This document shows positions 7,373 to 13,127 of a DNA stretch of 13,127 nucleotides, piece by piece. The position numbers and the translations under genes are program-made. Where the stretch lies: the NCBI GenBank assembly GCA_900550205.1, contig URRJ01000048.1, forward strand, positions 1-13,127, in the 5' to 3' direction. A model generated the notes under the pieces. That model was not told the origin of the DNA. It made no database searches and worked only from the letters and a program-made list of their open reading frames with translations. Position 1 is the first letter of the stretch. Each line of letters opens with the position of its first letter. Origin of the DNA: an uncultured Collinsella sp. Its GTDB lineage: Bacteria > Actinomycetota > Coriobacteriia > Coriobacteriales > Coriobacteriaceae.

Positions 7373-7381
7373 ATTTTAGCA
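7373..7381 (-). promoter_or_regulatory. Candidate extended -10 promoter of mihF-gmk-rpoZ-thiI
   Basis: The minus strand reads TGCTAAAAT, an extended -10 pattern with a 5-of-6 hexamer, about 45 bp before the mihF ATG. TTGAGC lies upstream, but about 20 bp from the hexamer, longer than usual. The predicted start near 7366 leaves a leader of roughly 37 nt. Confidence 0.45.
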
Positions 7382-7434
7382 CGTCAAACGTACAAAATGC
7401 TCAATTGCGGCTCCATAGGTTAGACGATACCTGC

Positions 7435-7473
7435 AAAAAGTGCAATATATCGGGGGCAAAGTTAAGCCCCCGA
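7435..7473 (-). terminator. Possible terminator at the end of the pyr operon
   Basis: TCGGGGGC (7450-7457) and GCCCCCGA (7466-7473) form a perfect 8-bp stem with an 8-base loop. On the minus strand it is followed by TATATTGCACTTTTTG, so the run of five T residues starts about 10 nt after the stem, later than ideal. The same CCCCCG strand can instead pair with 7515-7522. It lies about 95 bp beyond the pyrF stop. Confidence 0.45.
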
Positions 7474-7567
7474 ACCGCGATTCCACACAATAGATGGGAA
7501 AGTTTTCGCAGGCACGGGGGCTATTTTGTGCTATTGACACCCAAAAGTGGCGACTTAAGGGAATCTT

Positions 7568-8284
7568 TTACGCGACGTTTTCGACCAGCTCGGCGACAAT
7601 GGCGTCAAAAGCGGCAACCGGGTCGTCGGCACCGGTGATGGGACGGCCCACCACGATATGGCTCGCGCCGCGCTCGATAGCCTGAGAAGGCGTGGCAACG
7701 CGGGACTGATCGCCCAGGGCCGCGCCCACGGGACGCACGCCCGGGGTCACGATGAGGGCATCGGGGCCCAGCAGCTCGCGCATATCGTGAGCCTCCATCG
7801 GAGAGCACACGATACCGTCGATGCCGTTGGCCTGAGCAAGCTTCGCCAGGCGAGCGGCCTCCTCGGCCACAGGCGACTCGACGCCAATCTCGGCCAGCGA
7901 ATCCTGGTTCATGCTCGTGAGTACGGTAATGGCGACAAGCTTGGCACGGTCCACGCGCGCCTCCTCGGCACCCTCGCGGCAGGCAGCGAGCATAGCGCCC
8001 GAGCCCAGGCCGTGAACCGAAAGCAGGTCGGCACCGGCAAGCGAGGCCGAGCGGGCAGCGCCGCGCACCTGATGCGGAATGTCATGGAACTTAAGGTCGA
8101 GGAAGACCTTAAAGCCAAGGTCCTTAAAGGTCTTGACGATCTGGGGACCCTCGGCGTAATAGAGCGTCATGCCGACCTTGAGCCAAGCGGCATGGCCCGA
8201 AAGCTCATGGGCGAGCTCGAGCGCACGCTCACGATCGCAGTCAAGGGCGACGATAACGCGGTCGCGGGCGTCGGTCTCTAGCAT
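7568..8284 (-). CDS. pyrF: Orotidine 5'-phosphate decarboxylase
   Basis: The 238-residue product has the core FLDLKFHDIP, giving the D63-x-K65-x2-D68 catalytic triad of OMP decarboxylases. V-A-L-D (12-15) and W-L-K-V-G (34-38) supply the other active-site Asp and Lys. C-terminal V-T-P-G-V-R-P (179-185) and V-V-G-R-P-I (211-216) form the phosphate-binding loops. It converts OMP to UMP, the last step of de novo UMP synthesis. The ATG at 8284 overlaps the pyrD stop by 7 bp and has an AGGTG-type site upstream. The same frame stays open further upstream inside pyrD, but that part is not PyrF-like. It is the last gene of the pyr cluster here, and pyrE does not follow it. Confidence 0.97.
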   Translation of the reverse strand: MLETDARDRVIVALDCDRERALELAHELSGHAAWLKVGMTLYYAEGPQIVKTFKDLGFKVFLDLKFHDIPHQVRGAARSASLAGADLLSVHGLGSGAMLAACREGAEEARVDRAKLVAITVLTSMNQDSLAEIGVESPVAEEAARLAKLAQANGIDGIVCSPMEAHDMRELLGPDALIVTPGVRPVGAALGDQSRVATPSQAIERGASHIVVGRPITGADDPVAAFDAIVAELVENVA

Positions 8285-9201
8285 TCGAAAGCACCTACCA
8301 GCTCGTTGATGTCCTTCACGCCCTGGGACTCCGCCCAGGCCTCGAGCTCGTGCGCGATCTTGAGCGAAGCGCACGGATCGACGAAGTTGGCCATGCCGAC
8401 CGACACGCAGGTAGCGCCAGCCAGGATAAACTCGGCCGCATCTTCGCCCGTCATGACACCGCCGACACCGTTGATGGGGATATCGACGGCCTGAGCAACC
8501 TCCCAGACCATGCGCACGGCGATGTGGTGGCACAGCGGGCCCGAAAGGCCACCCTTGGGCTTGGCCACACGGGACTTGCGGGTATGAACATCGATGGCCA
8601 TGCCCTGGATGGAGTTAATGACCGAAAGGCCGTCGGCGCCGGCGGCCTCGAGAGCCTTGGCAATCTCGGCGACGTTAACCGGAGCCATCTTGACGAACAG
8701 CGGCTTGTCGGTCACCTTGCGGCAGGCGGCCATGACGGAAGAGGCGCCCTCGGGCGTGGAGCCCATGGCGGCACCGCCGGCGGCGATGTTGGGGCAGCTG
8801 ACGTTGATCTCGTAGCCGGCAGCCCAGGGGCACAGCTCGACATACATCTCGAGCGCGCGCACAAACTCGTCAACGGAGTGCCCGGCAACCTGGCAAATGA
8901 CCTGACAACCGTCCTTGGAAAGCTGCTCGAGCCACGGGCCGGACTCACGGGCAAAGGCGGCAACACCGGGGTTCTGCAGGCCCACGGAGTTGATCATACC
9001 GCCGGGAATCTCGGCCATGCGGGGCGCAGGGTTGCCCGGCCAGGGCTCGGCGGCGCAGCCCTTGGTGGTAATGGCACCCAGCTGGGAAACATCGAAGAAA
9101 TTCTGGAACTGCCAACCGTAGCCGAAGGTGCCGGCTGCGGTGTTGATGGGGTTCTGCATCTTGACGCCGCCGAAATCGACGGCCATGTTCACGGTACCCA
9201 C
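8278..9201 (-). CDS. pyrD: Dihydroorotate dehydrogenase, class 1B catalytic subunit
   Basis: The protein is 307 residues from the GTG at 9201, or 302 from the ATG at 9186. It contains QNPINTAAGTFGYG (17-30), then A-I-T-T-K-G (43-48) and N-P-A-P-R-M-A-E. Next comes E-I-N-V-S-C-P-N (131-138), with Cys136 as the likely catalytic base expected in class 1 enzymes. The C-terminal phosphate/FMN loop is G-V-G-G-V-M-T-G-E-D-A. Pairing with pyrK identifies class 1B: FMN enzyme plus an FAD/2Fe-2S partner that passes electrons to NAD. This fits an anaerobic or fermentative lifestyle. The GTG at 9201 shares one base with the pyrK stop and has AGGTGG 10 nt upstream. The ATG at 9186 lacks a clear ribosome binding site but gives the more family-like N terminus, so the exact start is open. 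Confidence 0.95.
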   Translation of the reverse strand: MGTVNMAVDFGGVKMQNPINTAAGTFGYGWQFQNFFDVSQLGAITTKGCAAEPWPGNPAPRMAEIPGGMINSVGLQNPGVAAFARESGPWLEQLSKDGCQVICQVAGHSVDEFVRALEMYVELCPWAAGYEINVSCPNIAAGGAAMGSTPEGASSVMAACRKVTDKPLFVKMAPVNVAEIAKALEAAGADGLSVINSIQGMAIDVHTRKSRVAKPKGGLSGPLCHHIAVRMVWEVAQAVDIPINGVGGVMTGEDAAEFILAGATCVSVGMANFVDPCASLKIAHELEAWAESQGVKDINELVGAFEC

Positions 9202-9992
9202 TAGAAGACCACCACCTTGGAAGCATCGAACACGGGGCCGCACATGCAGGCGCCCTTCATACCGTCGACCGTCTCGACATTGCAGGTGTTGCAGGCGCCA
9301 AAGCCGCAGCTCATCATGCGCTCGAGAGACACCTCGCAGTACGCACCGGCCTCGGCGGCAGCGGCGGCGACTTTCTTCATCATGACGGCGGGCCCGCAGC
9401 TGGCCACGTAGTCGTAGCCGCCCTCGCCGAGCAGCTCGGCTGCCGGATCGGTGCAAAAACCGTGCGTACCCAGCGTACCGTCGTCGGTGCACACGTTAAC
9501 CGTGGCGCCCAGCGCGCGGAACTCATCGACACCCACGGCCTTGGACGCGGTGCCAAAGCCCAAGCACACGTCCACATCAACACCCTGCTCGGCAAGCATA
9601 CCGGCCAGGCACAGCACAGGCGGAACGCCGATGCCACCGGCGACGAGCAAAGCCTTCCTGGTGCCCTCGGGTACCATCCAGCCACGGCCACCGGGGCCCA
9701 GCAGGTTAGAGGTGGAGCCAGGGCCCATCTGGGACAAACGACGGGTATCGTCGCCCACGACGGCGTACCACAGCTCGACGGTGCCGGCCTCGGCGTCGGC
9801 GCGGTAGTAGCTCAGAGGCACGCGAAGCAGCGAGGACGCATCGCCGGGTACGGCGATGTTCACAAACTGACCGGGCTTGAGCGCACTTGCAAGCTTGGGG
9901 GCCGAGATGACGAGCGAGAAGATGCCGTCGGCGATCTCCCGGTTCGAGACGACCTCGAAGTCGTGCATGCGTGCAGTGGAAGGTGTGGGCAT
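9201..9992 (-). CDS. pyrK: Dihydroorotate dehydrogenase electron transfer subunit (FAD, 2Fe-2S)
   Basis: The 263-residue product is a ferredoxin-reductase-like protein. R-V-P-L-S-Y (57-62) fits the FAD-binding motif and LLVAGGIGVPP (115-125) the NAD-binding loop. The C-terminal cysteine cluster is Cys229-x4-Cys234-x2-Cys237-x11-Cys249, followed by G-P-V-F, the arrangement that holds the [2Fe-2S] centre in PyrK; Cys251 is extra. It transfers electrons from PyrD FMN to NAD+. The ATG at 9992 is chosen for its GGAG 5 nt upstream. Upstream residues to 10028 are open but have no start with a ribosome binding site. The gene follows pyrC after a 92-bp gap with two hairpins and directly abuts pyrD. 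Confidence 0.95.
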   Translation of the reverse strand: MPTPSTARMHDFEVVSNREIADGIFSLVISAPKLASALKPGQFVNIAVPGDASSLLRVPLSYYRADAEAGTVELWYAVVGDDTRRLSQMGPGSTSNLLGPGGRGWMVPEGTRKALLVAGGIGVPPVLCLAGMLAEQGVDVDVCLGFGTASKAVGVDEFRALGATVNVCTDDGTLGTHGFCTDPAAELLGEGGYDYVASCGPAVMMKKVAAAAAEAGAYCEVSLERMMSCGFGACNTCNVETVDGMKGACMCGPVFDASKVVVF

Positions 9993-10007
9993 AGATGCTC
10001 CAATCCC

Positions 10008-10023
10008 CCATGCGGTTGCATGG
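10008..10023 (-). other. Small hairpin just upstream of the pyrK ribosome binding site
   Basis: CCATGC (minus strand) pairs perfectly with GCATGG across the four-base loop AACC. It ends about 9 nt before the GGAG of pyrK, so it could influence access of ribosomes. There is no T run, so it is not a terminator. Confidence 0.4.
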
Positions 10024-10030
10024 TCCAAAC

Positions 10031-10064
10031 GAATAGAAAGCGCGGCACCGCAAGGGCGCCGCGC
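10031..10064 (-). terminator. GC-rich hairpin with short T-rich tail in the pyrC-pyrK gap
   Basis: On the minus strand GCGCGGCGCC, loop CTTGC and GGTGCCGCGC form a 10-bp stem (10040-10049 with 10055-10064) including one G-U pair. TTTCTATTC follows. This resembles a weak intrinsic terminator or an RNA-stability hairpin, 20 bp after the pyrC stop. Full termination is unlikely because pyrK-pyrD-pyrF continue in the same direction without a clear new promoter. Confidence 0.5.
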
Positions 10065-10084
10065 ACAAAAGCGATAAGGCTATG

Positions 10085-11374
10085 CTAGCAGATGCAGCCG
10101 TCGGCAAGCGTCTGTTTACCGCCGACAAATACATCGGTGGCACGACCGGTGAGCGTGCGGCCGGCAAAACCGGAGTTCTCGGCGCGCGACTCGTAACCGT
10201 CCTCGCCAACTGTCCAGGTGGCAGCGGGGTCAAACACGGTCAGGTCGGCAACGGAGCCCGCCTTGACCTGAACCTGGTCGAGGCCCAGGATCTCACGCGG
10301 CTTGATGGCCATGAGCTCGACCATGCGGCCCATGCTCATCTTGCCCGTGTTGACCAGCTCGGTAAGCACAAGCGACAGCGATGTCTCGAGGCCGATCATG
10401 CCAAAGGGCGCGAGCTCGAACTCGCGAGCCTTCTCCCACGGGGTGTGCGGAGCGTGGTCGGTGGCGATAACGTCGACGGTACCGTCGATGACACCCTGAC
10501 GGATGGCCTCGGCGTCCTCGTCGGTGCGCAGCGGCGGATTGACCTTGAGCGAGGTGTTGTAGGTCTCGTCCAGGTCGTTCTCGGTCAGGAACATGTGGTG
10601 CGGGGTAGCCTCGCAGGTCACCTGGACACCGGCGGCCTTACCGGCTCGCACGAGTTCCAGGCCATGGGCGGTGGAGATGTGCTGGATGTGAAGCTTGGCA
10701 CCGGTCAGCTTGGCGATCTCGATATCGCGAGCGATCTGCAGCCCCTCGCCTGCCGCCGGCCAGCCCTCGAGGGCCAGACGGGTCGAGACCTTGCCCTCGT
10801 TGATCTGACCGTGGCCGACCAGATCCTCGTCCTGGCAGTGGCTCATAAAGACCTTGCCGAACATCTTGCCGTAGTCCATGCAGCGACGGAGCATGCCCGC
10901 GCCCTGCACGCCGCGGCCGTCGTCGGTGAAGGCGACGGCGCCGTGGGCGACCATATCGCCCATCTCGGACATGGCCTCGCCCTTAAGACCGCGGGTCATG
11001 GCGCCCGACGGATAGACGCGGCAGTGGCCGACCTCGGCAGCGCGGGCCTTGACGAACTCCACGACAGTGCCGTTATCGGTGACGGGATCGGTGTTGGGCA
11101 TGGCGCACACGCCGGTGAAGCCGCCCTTGGCAGCAGCACGGGTGCCACTCTCGATATCCTCTTTGACCTCGTAGCCGGGCTCGCGCAGGTGCACGTGCAT
11201 ATCCACCAGGCCGGGGACGAGATACTTGCCGGAAAGGTCGCGGACCTCGGCTCCCTCGACGGCGAGGTTCTCGCCGACCTCGGCGATCTTGTCGCCGTCA
11301 ATCAGGACGTCGACGACACCGTCAAGCTCGACGGACGGATCGACGACGTGGGCGTTCTTAAGAAGCAAGGCCAT
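10085..11374 (-). CDS. pyrC: Dihydroorotase (class I)
   Basis: The 429-residue amidohydrolase carries D-M-H-V-H-L-R-E-P-G (58-67), with His60 and His62 as metal ligands. Asp152, His179 (M-S-H-C), His232 (Q-H-I-S) and Asp306 (T-D-H-A-P-H) occupy the other expected zinc and catalytic positions of class I dihydroorotases. A-M-P-N-T-D-P (91-97) is the substrate-binding signature. It closes carbamoyl aspartate to dihydroorotate. The ATG at 11374 has GGAGGTG 6 nt upstream. It overlaps the pyrB C terminus by 17 bp, so the two genes are coupled. The length is normal for the class. Confidence 0.97.
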   Translation of the reverse strand: MALLLKNAHVVDPSVELDGVVDVLIDGDKIAEVGENLAVEGAEVRDLSGKYLVPGLVDMHVHLREPGYEVKEDIESGTRAAAKGGFTGVCAMPNTDPVTDNGTVVEFVKARAAEVGHCRVYPSGAMTRGLKGEAMSEMGDMVAHGAVAFTDDGRGVQGAGMLRRCMDYGKMFGKVFMSHCQDEDLVGHGQINEGKVSTRLALEGWPAAGEGLQIARDIEIAKLTGAKLHIQHISTAHGLELVRAGKAAGVQVTCEATPHHMFLTENDLDETYNTSLKVNPPLRTDEDAEAIRQGVIDGTVDVIATDHAPHTPWEKAREFELAPFGMIGLETSLSLVLTELVNTGKMSMGRMVELMAIKPREILGLDQVQVKAGSVADLTVFDPAATWTVGEDGYESRAENSGFAGRTLTGRATDVFVGGKQTLADGCIC

Positions 11375-12302
11375 TATCGGCACCTCCAAGCAGCAGATAC
11401 AGGATAGCCATACGCACGCAGATGCCGGCGTAGACCTGCTCCAGGATGACGGAGCGTTGCGGGTGGTCGGCCATGTAGGAGTCGAACTCGACGCCGCGGT
11501 TGATGGGGCCCGGGTGGCAGATGATCGCATCGGGCTTCATGAGCTTCTCGCGGTCCTTGGTCAGACCGAAGAGCTTGTGGTACTCACGAATCGTGGGGAA
11601 CGGTGCGCCCTCGAGGCGCTCCTGCTGCACGCGCAGCATATAGACGACGTCCAGCTCGGGCAGGACGGAATCGAGGTCGCTCGTCACGTGGTCGCAGCCC
11701 AGGACCTCGGGCGCCGGCGGCAGTAGCGTGCCGGGGGCGACGGCGTAGGTCTCGCAGCCCATGATCTTAAGGGCGGGGATCAGCGAGCCGCACACGCGGG
11801 AGTGCGCGATATCGCCGACGACGGCGACCTTCAGACCGTGGAAGTCACCCTTGTGCTCCCAGATGGTATACAGGTCCAGCAGGGCCTGCGTGGGGTGGTT
11901 GTGCTTGCCGTCGCCGGCGCAGATAACGCTCGCGGGCGAGTTCTGCGTGACGATGTAGGGCGCGCCGGCGTGCTTGTCGCGCACGACGATGCAGTCGATC
12001 TTGTAGGCGTTGAGGGTCTCGACGGTGTCGACAAGGCTCTCGCCCTTGACCGTGGAGGTCGAGGAGCCGCCAAAGTTGAGGCTGTCGGCCGAAAGACGCT
12101 TCTCGGCGAGCTCGAAGGAGCTGCGGGTGCGCGTCGAGGGCTCGTTGAACATGTTGACGATGGTCTTGCCCTTGAGCGTGGGGACCTTCTTAATCGCACG
12201 CTCGTTGACCTCGGAGAACGCCTTGGCGGTCTCGAGGATGAGCTTGATGTCCTCTTCGGAGTACTCGGTAATGTCGATCAGGTGCTTATGGTTGAACGCC
12301 AC
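11358..12302 (-). CDS. pyrB: Aspartate carbamoyltransferase catalytic subunit
   Basis: The 314-residue protein has EPSTRTR (54-60), the carbamoyl phosphate-binding motif. The 80s loop has S-T-S-T-V-K-G-E-S (81-89), with the Lys that reaches the neighbouring subunit's site. H-P-T-Q (136-139) and C-terminal H-P-G-P-I-N-R-G (Pro-rich loop) complete the site. It condenses carbamoyl phosphate and aspartate. No pyrI regulatory chain is adjacent, so it is probably an unregulated catalytic trimer like that of Bacillus. The GTG at 12302 is preferred: GGAGG lies 11 nt upstream, and the start falls 4 nt after the pyrR stop. A GTG at 12314 overlaps that same ribosome binding site and is rejected. Confidence 0.95.
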   Translation of the reverse strand: MAFNHKHLIDITEYSEEDIKLILETAKAFSEVNERAIKKVPTLKGKTIVNMFNEPSTRTRSSFELAEKRLSADSLNFGGSSTSTVKGESLVDTVETLNAYKIDCIVVRDKHAGAPYIVTQNSPASVICAGDGKHNHPTQALLDLYTIWEHKGDFHGLKVAVVGDIAHSRVCGSLIPALKIMGCETYAVAPGTLLPPAPEVLGCDHVTSDLDSVLPELDVVYMLRVQQERLEGAPFPTIREYHKLFGLTKDREKLMKPDAIICHPGPINRGVEFDSYMADHPQRSVILEQVYAGICVRMAILYLLLGGADNGLAS

Positions 12303-12306
12303 GGTA

Positions 12307-12891
12307 CTACTCACCTCCCAGCGGCGCAGAACCCACGTGGGAGCCCGGCGCGACGTCGTTGATCTCGACAGCGGTACGGCCGTCGACTTCCTTCATATAT
12401 AGGTGCACGTTCTCCTCGTGCGACGAGGGAACGTTCTTGCCGACAAAGTCCGGCGAGATGGGGAGCTCGCGGTGACCGCGGTCAACGAGAACTGCCAACT
12501 CAATGCGGCTCGGACGGCCCAGATCCATGACGGCGTCCAGAGCGGCGCGAATGGTACGGCCCGTGTACAGGATGTCATCCACCAGCACGACGCGCTTGCC
12601 GTCGACGCTAAAGGGAATGTTGGTGGCGTGGATCGCGGGAGCGAAATTGGTCGCATAGTCATCACGGTAGAAGCTGATGTCGAGGCTGCCGAGCGGAACC
12701 TCGACGCCCTCGATCTCCTTGATCTCCTCGGCGAGCTTCTTTGCCAGAAGGTCGCCGCGCGTGACGATGCCGACCAGAGCGAGGTCTTCACAGCCCTCGT
12801 TGCGCTCGAGAATCTCGTGCGCGATGCGGGTCATCGCTCGATTGACGGCGGTCTCGTCCATGATGACCGCCTTGGGGGAAGTCGTGCCCAT
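12307..12891 (-). CDS. pyrR: Bifunctional pyr operon regulator / uracil phosphoribosyltransferase PyrR
   Basis: The 194-residue protein has the PRPP-binding motif VVLVDDILYTGRT (101-113), with the LYTGRT form typical of PyrR, plus L-G-x-L-D-I-S-F-Y-R-D-D (67-78). The N-terminal I-M-D-E-T-A-V-N-R-A-M-T-R-I-A-H-E-I also fits. PyrR senses UMP/UTP and PRPP and binds pyr mRNA, in Bacillus promoting termination and in mycobacteria acting on translation. The C terminus, about 12-15 residues past the usual end, is low-complexity (G-S-H-V-G-S-A-P-L-G-G-E). The ATG at 12891 has AAGGAG 5 nt upstream. It is the first gene of the operon, behind a leader with an attenuator-like structure. Confidence 0.97.
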   Translation of the reverse strand: MGTTSPKAVIMDETAVNRAMTRIAHEILERNEGCEDLALVGIVTRGDLLAKKLAEEIKEIEGVEVPLGSLDISFYRDDYATNFAPAIHATNIPFSVDGKRVVLVDDILYTGRTIRAALDAVMDLGRPSRIELAVLVDRGHRELPISPDFVGKNVPSSHEENVHLYMKEVDGRTAVEINDVAPGSHVGSAPLGGE

Positions 12892-12912
12892 CGATCTCCT
12901 TCCTCACATGTC

Positions 12913-12932
12913 TTGACTGCTGACACAGTCAA
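12913..12932 (-). other. Hairpin between the pyr leader terminator and the pyrR ribosome binding site
   Basis: TTGACTG and CAGTCAA pair perfectly over 7 bp around the loop TGTCAG. The 5' arm starts in the end of the U run, and the hairpin ends about 11 nt before the AGGAAGGAG ribosome binding site of pyrR. It could stabilise read-through mRNA or be a protein-binding site. Confidence 0.4.
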
Positions 12933-12971
12933 AAAAATAGATGCCCGACCGCTCAAAGCGGACCAGACACC
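12931..12971 (-). terminator. Leader terminator (attenuator) upstream of pyrR
   Basis: On the minus strand GGTGTCTG (12964-12971) pairs with CGGGCATC (12940-12947), using some G-U pairs. CCGCT and AGCGG form the upper stem above a small internal loop, with loop TTG. Seven T residues follow at 12931-12937. It ends only about 40 nt before the pyrR ATG, leaving no room for a promoter, so it must lie inside the pyr leader. Confidence 0.7.
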
Positions 12972-13027
12972 CACAGGAAGGGCTGCTCATTGGCAGCTAT
13001 GTAATTCCATGTGGGTATCTCGTACCC
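12966..13027 (-). promoter_or_regulatory. Antiterminator and anti-antiterminator hairpins of the pyr leader
   Basis: GATACCCACA (13010-13019) can pair with TGTGGGTGTC (12966-12975) over 10 bp with one G-U pair. Inside it, GCTGC/GCAGC (12993-12997 with 12982-12986) forms a second stem. The 3' strand overlaps the 5' arm of the terminator, so the two exclude each other. Upstream, GGGTA-CGAGA-TACCC (13013-13027) forms a hairpin that uses the 5' strand of the antiterminator. This is the three-part logic of PyrR-controlled attenuation. I could not find the canonical Bacillus PyrR-binding loop (ARUCCNGNGAGGYU). No confident promoter was placed in 13028-13127; TTGACC at 13034-13039 and TACACT at about 13048-13053 are the only candidates. 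No gene is visible upstream to the window edge. Confidence 0.55.
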
Positions 13028-13127
13028 CTTTAATGGTCAAGTGATAGTGTAGCCAACCTCGAGCCTAATTGCGAGCATAAATACCCTTGATTATCGACTT
13101 TATCCGAACACCTCCCACATTCATCCG

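Noticed and set aside
8285..8533. In-frame N-terminal extension of PyrF inside pyrD
   Set aside because: The extension is Arg/Gly-rich shadow sequence of pyrD; the PyrF domain starts at the ATG at 8284.
9205..9492. In-frame N-terminal extension of PyrD inside pyrK
   Set aside because: Arg/Cys-rich shadow of the pyrK iron-sulfur region; family alignment begins near 9186-9201.
10082..11407. Long plus-strand open frame opposite pyrC (441 codons), and similar ones opposite pyrD and pyrF (8350-9204, 7658-8281), pyrR (12403-13044) and others
   Set aside because: They are mirror frames of GC-rich genes on the minus strand, give low-complexity Gly/Leu/His-rich products, and have no ribosome binding sites or recognisable domains. 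The minus-strand genes have clear family motifs.
11375..11530. In-frame N-terminal extension of PyrC inside pyrB
   Set aside because: Ser/Thr/Arg-rich shadow sequence; the ATG at 11374 has a strong ribosome binding site and gives the normal dihydroorotase length.
12303..12314. GTG at 12314 as the pyrB start
   Set aside because: It overlaps the only ribosome binding site (GGGAGG), so it could not be used with it; GTG 12302 fits.
13055..13075. CTCGAG-centred sequence in the upstream pyr leader as a PyrR loop (GAGGUU match)
   Set aside because: Only the 3' half matches the PyrR consensus; the required UCC and central G are missing.
1..13127. tRNA, rRNA, CRISPR array, insertion sequence or prophage remnants
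   Set aside because: No cloverleaf with CCA-end pattern, no repeat-spacer periodicity, no transposase or integrase-like product and no flanking terminal repeats were seen by eye.

Overview
The window is a run of bacterial housekeeping genes, and every gene I can support lies on the minus strand. The GC-rich coding sequence, the actinobacterial nucleoid protein mIHF and the neighbourhood pyrR-pyrB-pyrC...pyrF-mihF-gmk-rpoZ point to Actinomycetota. A class 1B dihydroorotate dehydrogenase (PyrD with PyrK), a ThiI and a comEA-comEC-holA-rpsT-lepA block make an anaerobic Coriobacteriia member (Collinsella-like) the best guess. That placement is an inference from gene content, not a database result.

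In transcription order (high to low coordinates), the window opens with a 236-bp leader upstream of pyrR. It folds on paper as a transcription attenuator with three mutually exclusive hairpins and a U7 terminator. The pyrimidine operon follows: pyrR (12307-12891), pyrB (11358-12302), pyrC (10085-11374), pyrK (9201-9992), pyrD (8278-9201) and pyrF (7568-8284). These are tightly spaced or overlapping except for a 92-bp, hairpin-rich pyrC-pyrK gap. Together they cover aspartate transcarbamoylation, ring closure, oxidation to orotate and OMP decarboxylation. carAB and pyrE are not in the window.

After a noncoding gap with GGGGGC/GCCCCC hairpins comes a second compact unit: mihF (7021-7329), gmk (6451-7020), rpoZ (6164-6445) and thiI (4919-6163). 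It covers chromosome organisation, GMP phosphorylation, RNA polymerase assembly and tRNA thiolation, and ends at a terminator near 4876-4908.

The third block holds the late competence genes comEA (3991-4704) and comEC (1691-3994), which overlap by ATGA. Then come holA (650-1612), rpsT (250-516) with a strong terminator at 179-215, and the first 51 codons of lepA (1-153), cut by the window edge. ComEA and ComEC bind and import transforming DNA. HolA loads the replicative clamp, S20 is a 30S protein and LepA is a translational GTPase.

I saw no rRNA, tRNA, CRISPR array, insertion sequence or prophage. I found no clear new multi-gene system. The most interesting signals are regulatory: the pyr leader without a recognisable PyrR-binding loop, hairpins in the pyrC-pyrK and pyrF-mihF gaps, an 11-bp-phased direct repeat upstream of comEA, and a tandem Shine-Dalgarno repeat in front of a GTG-initiated rpsT.
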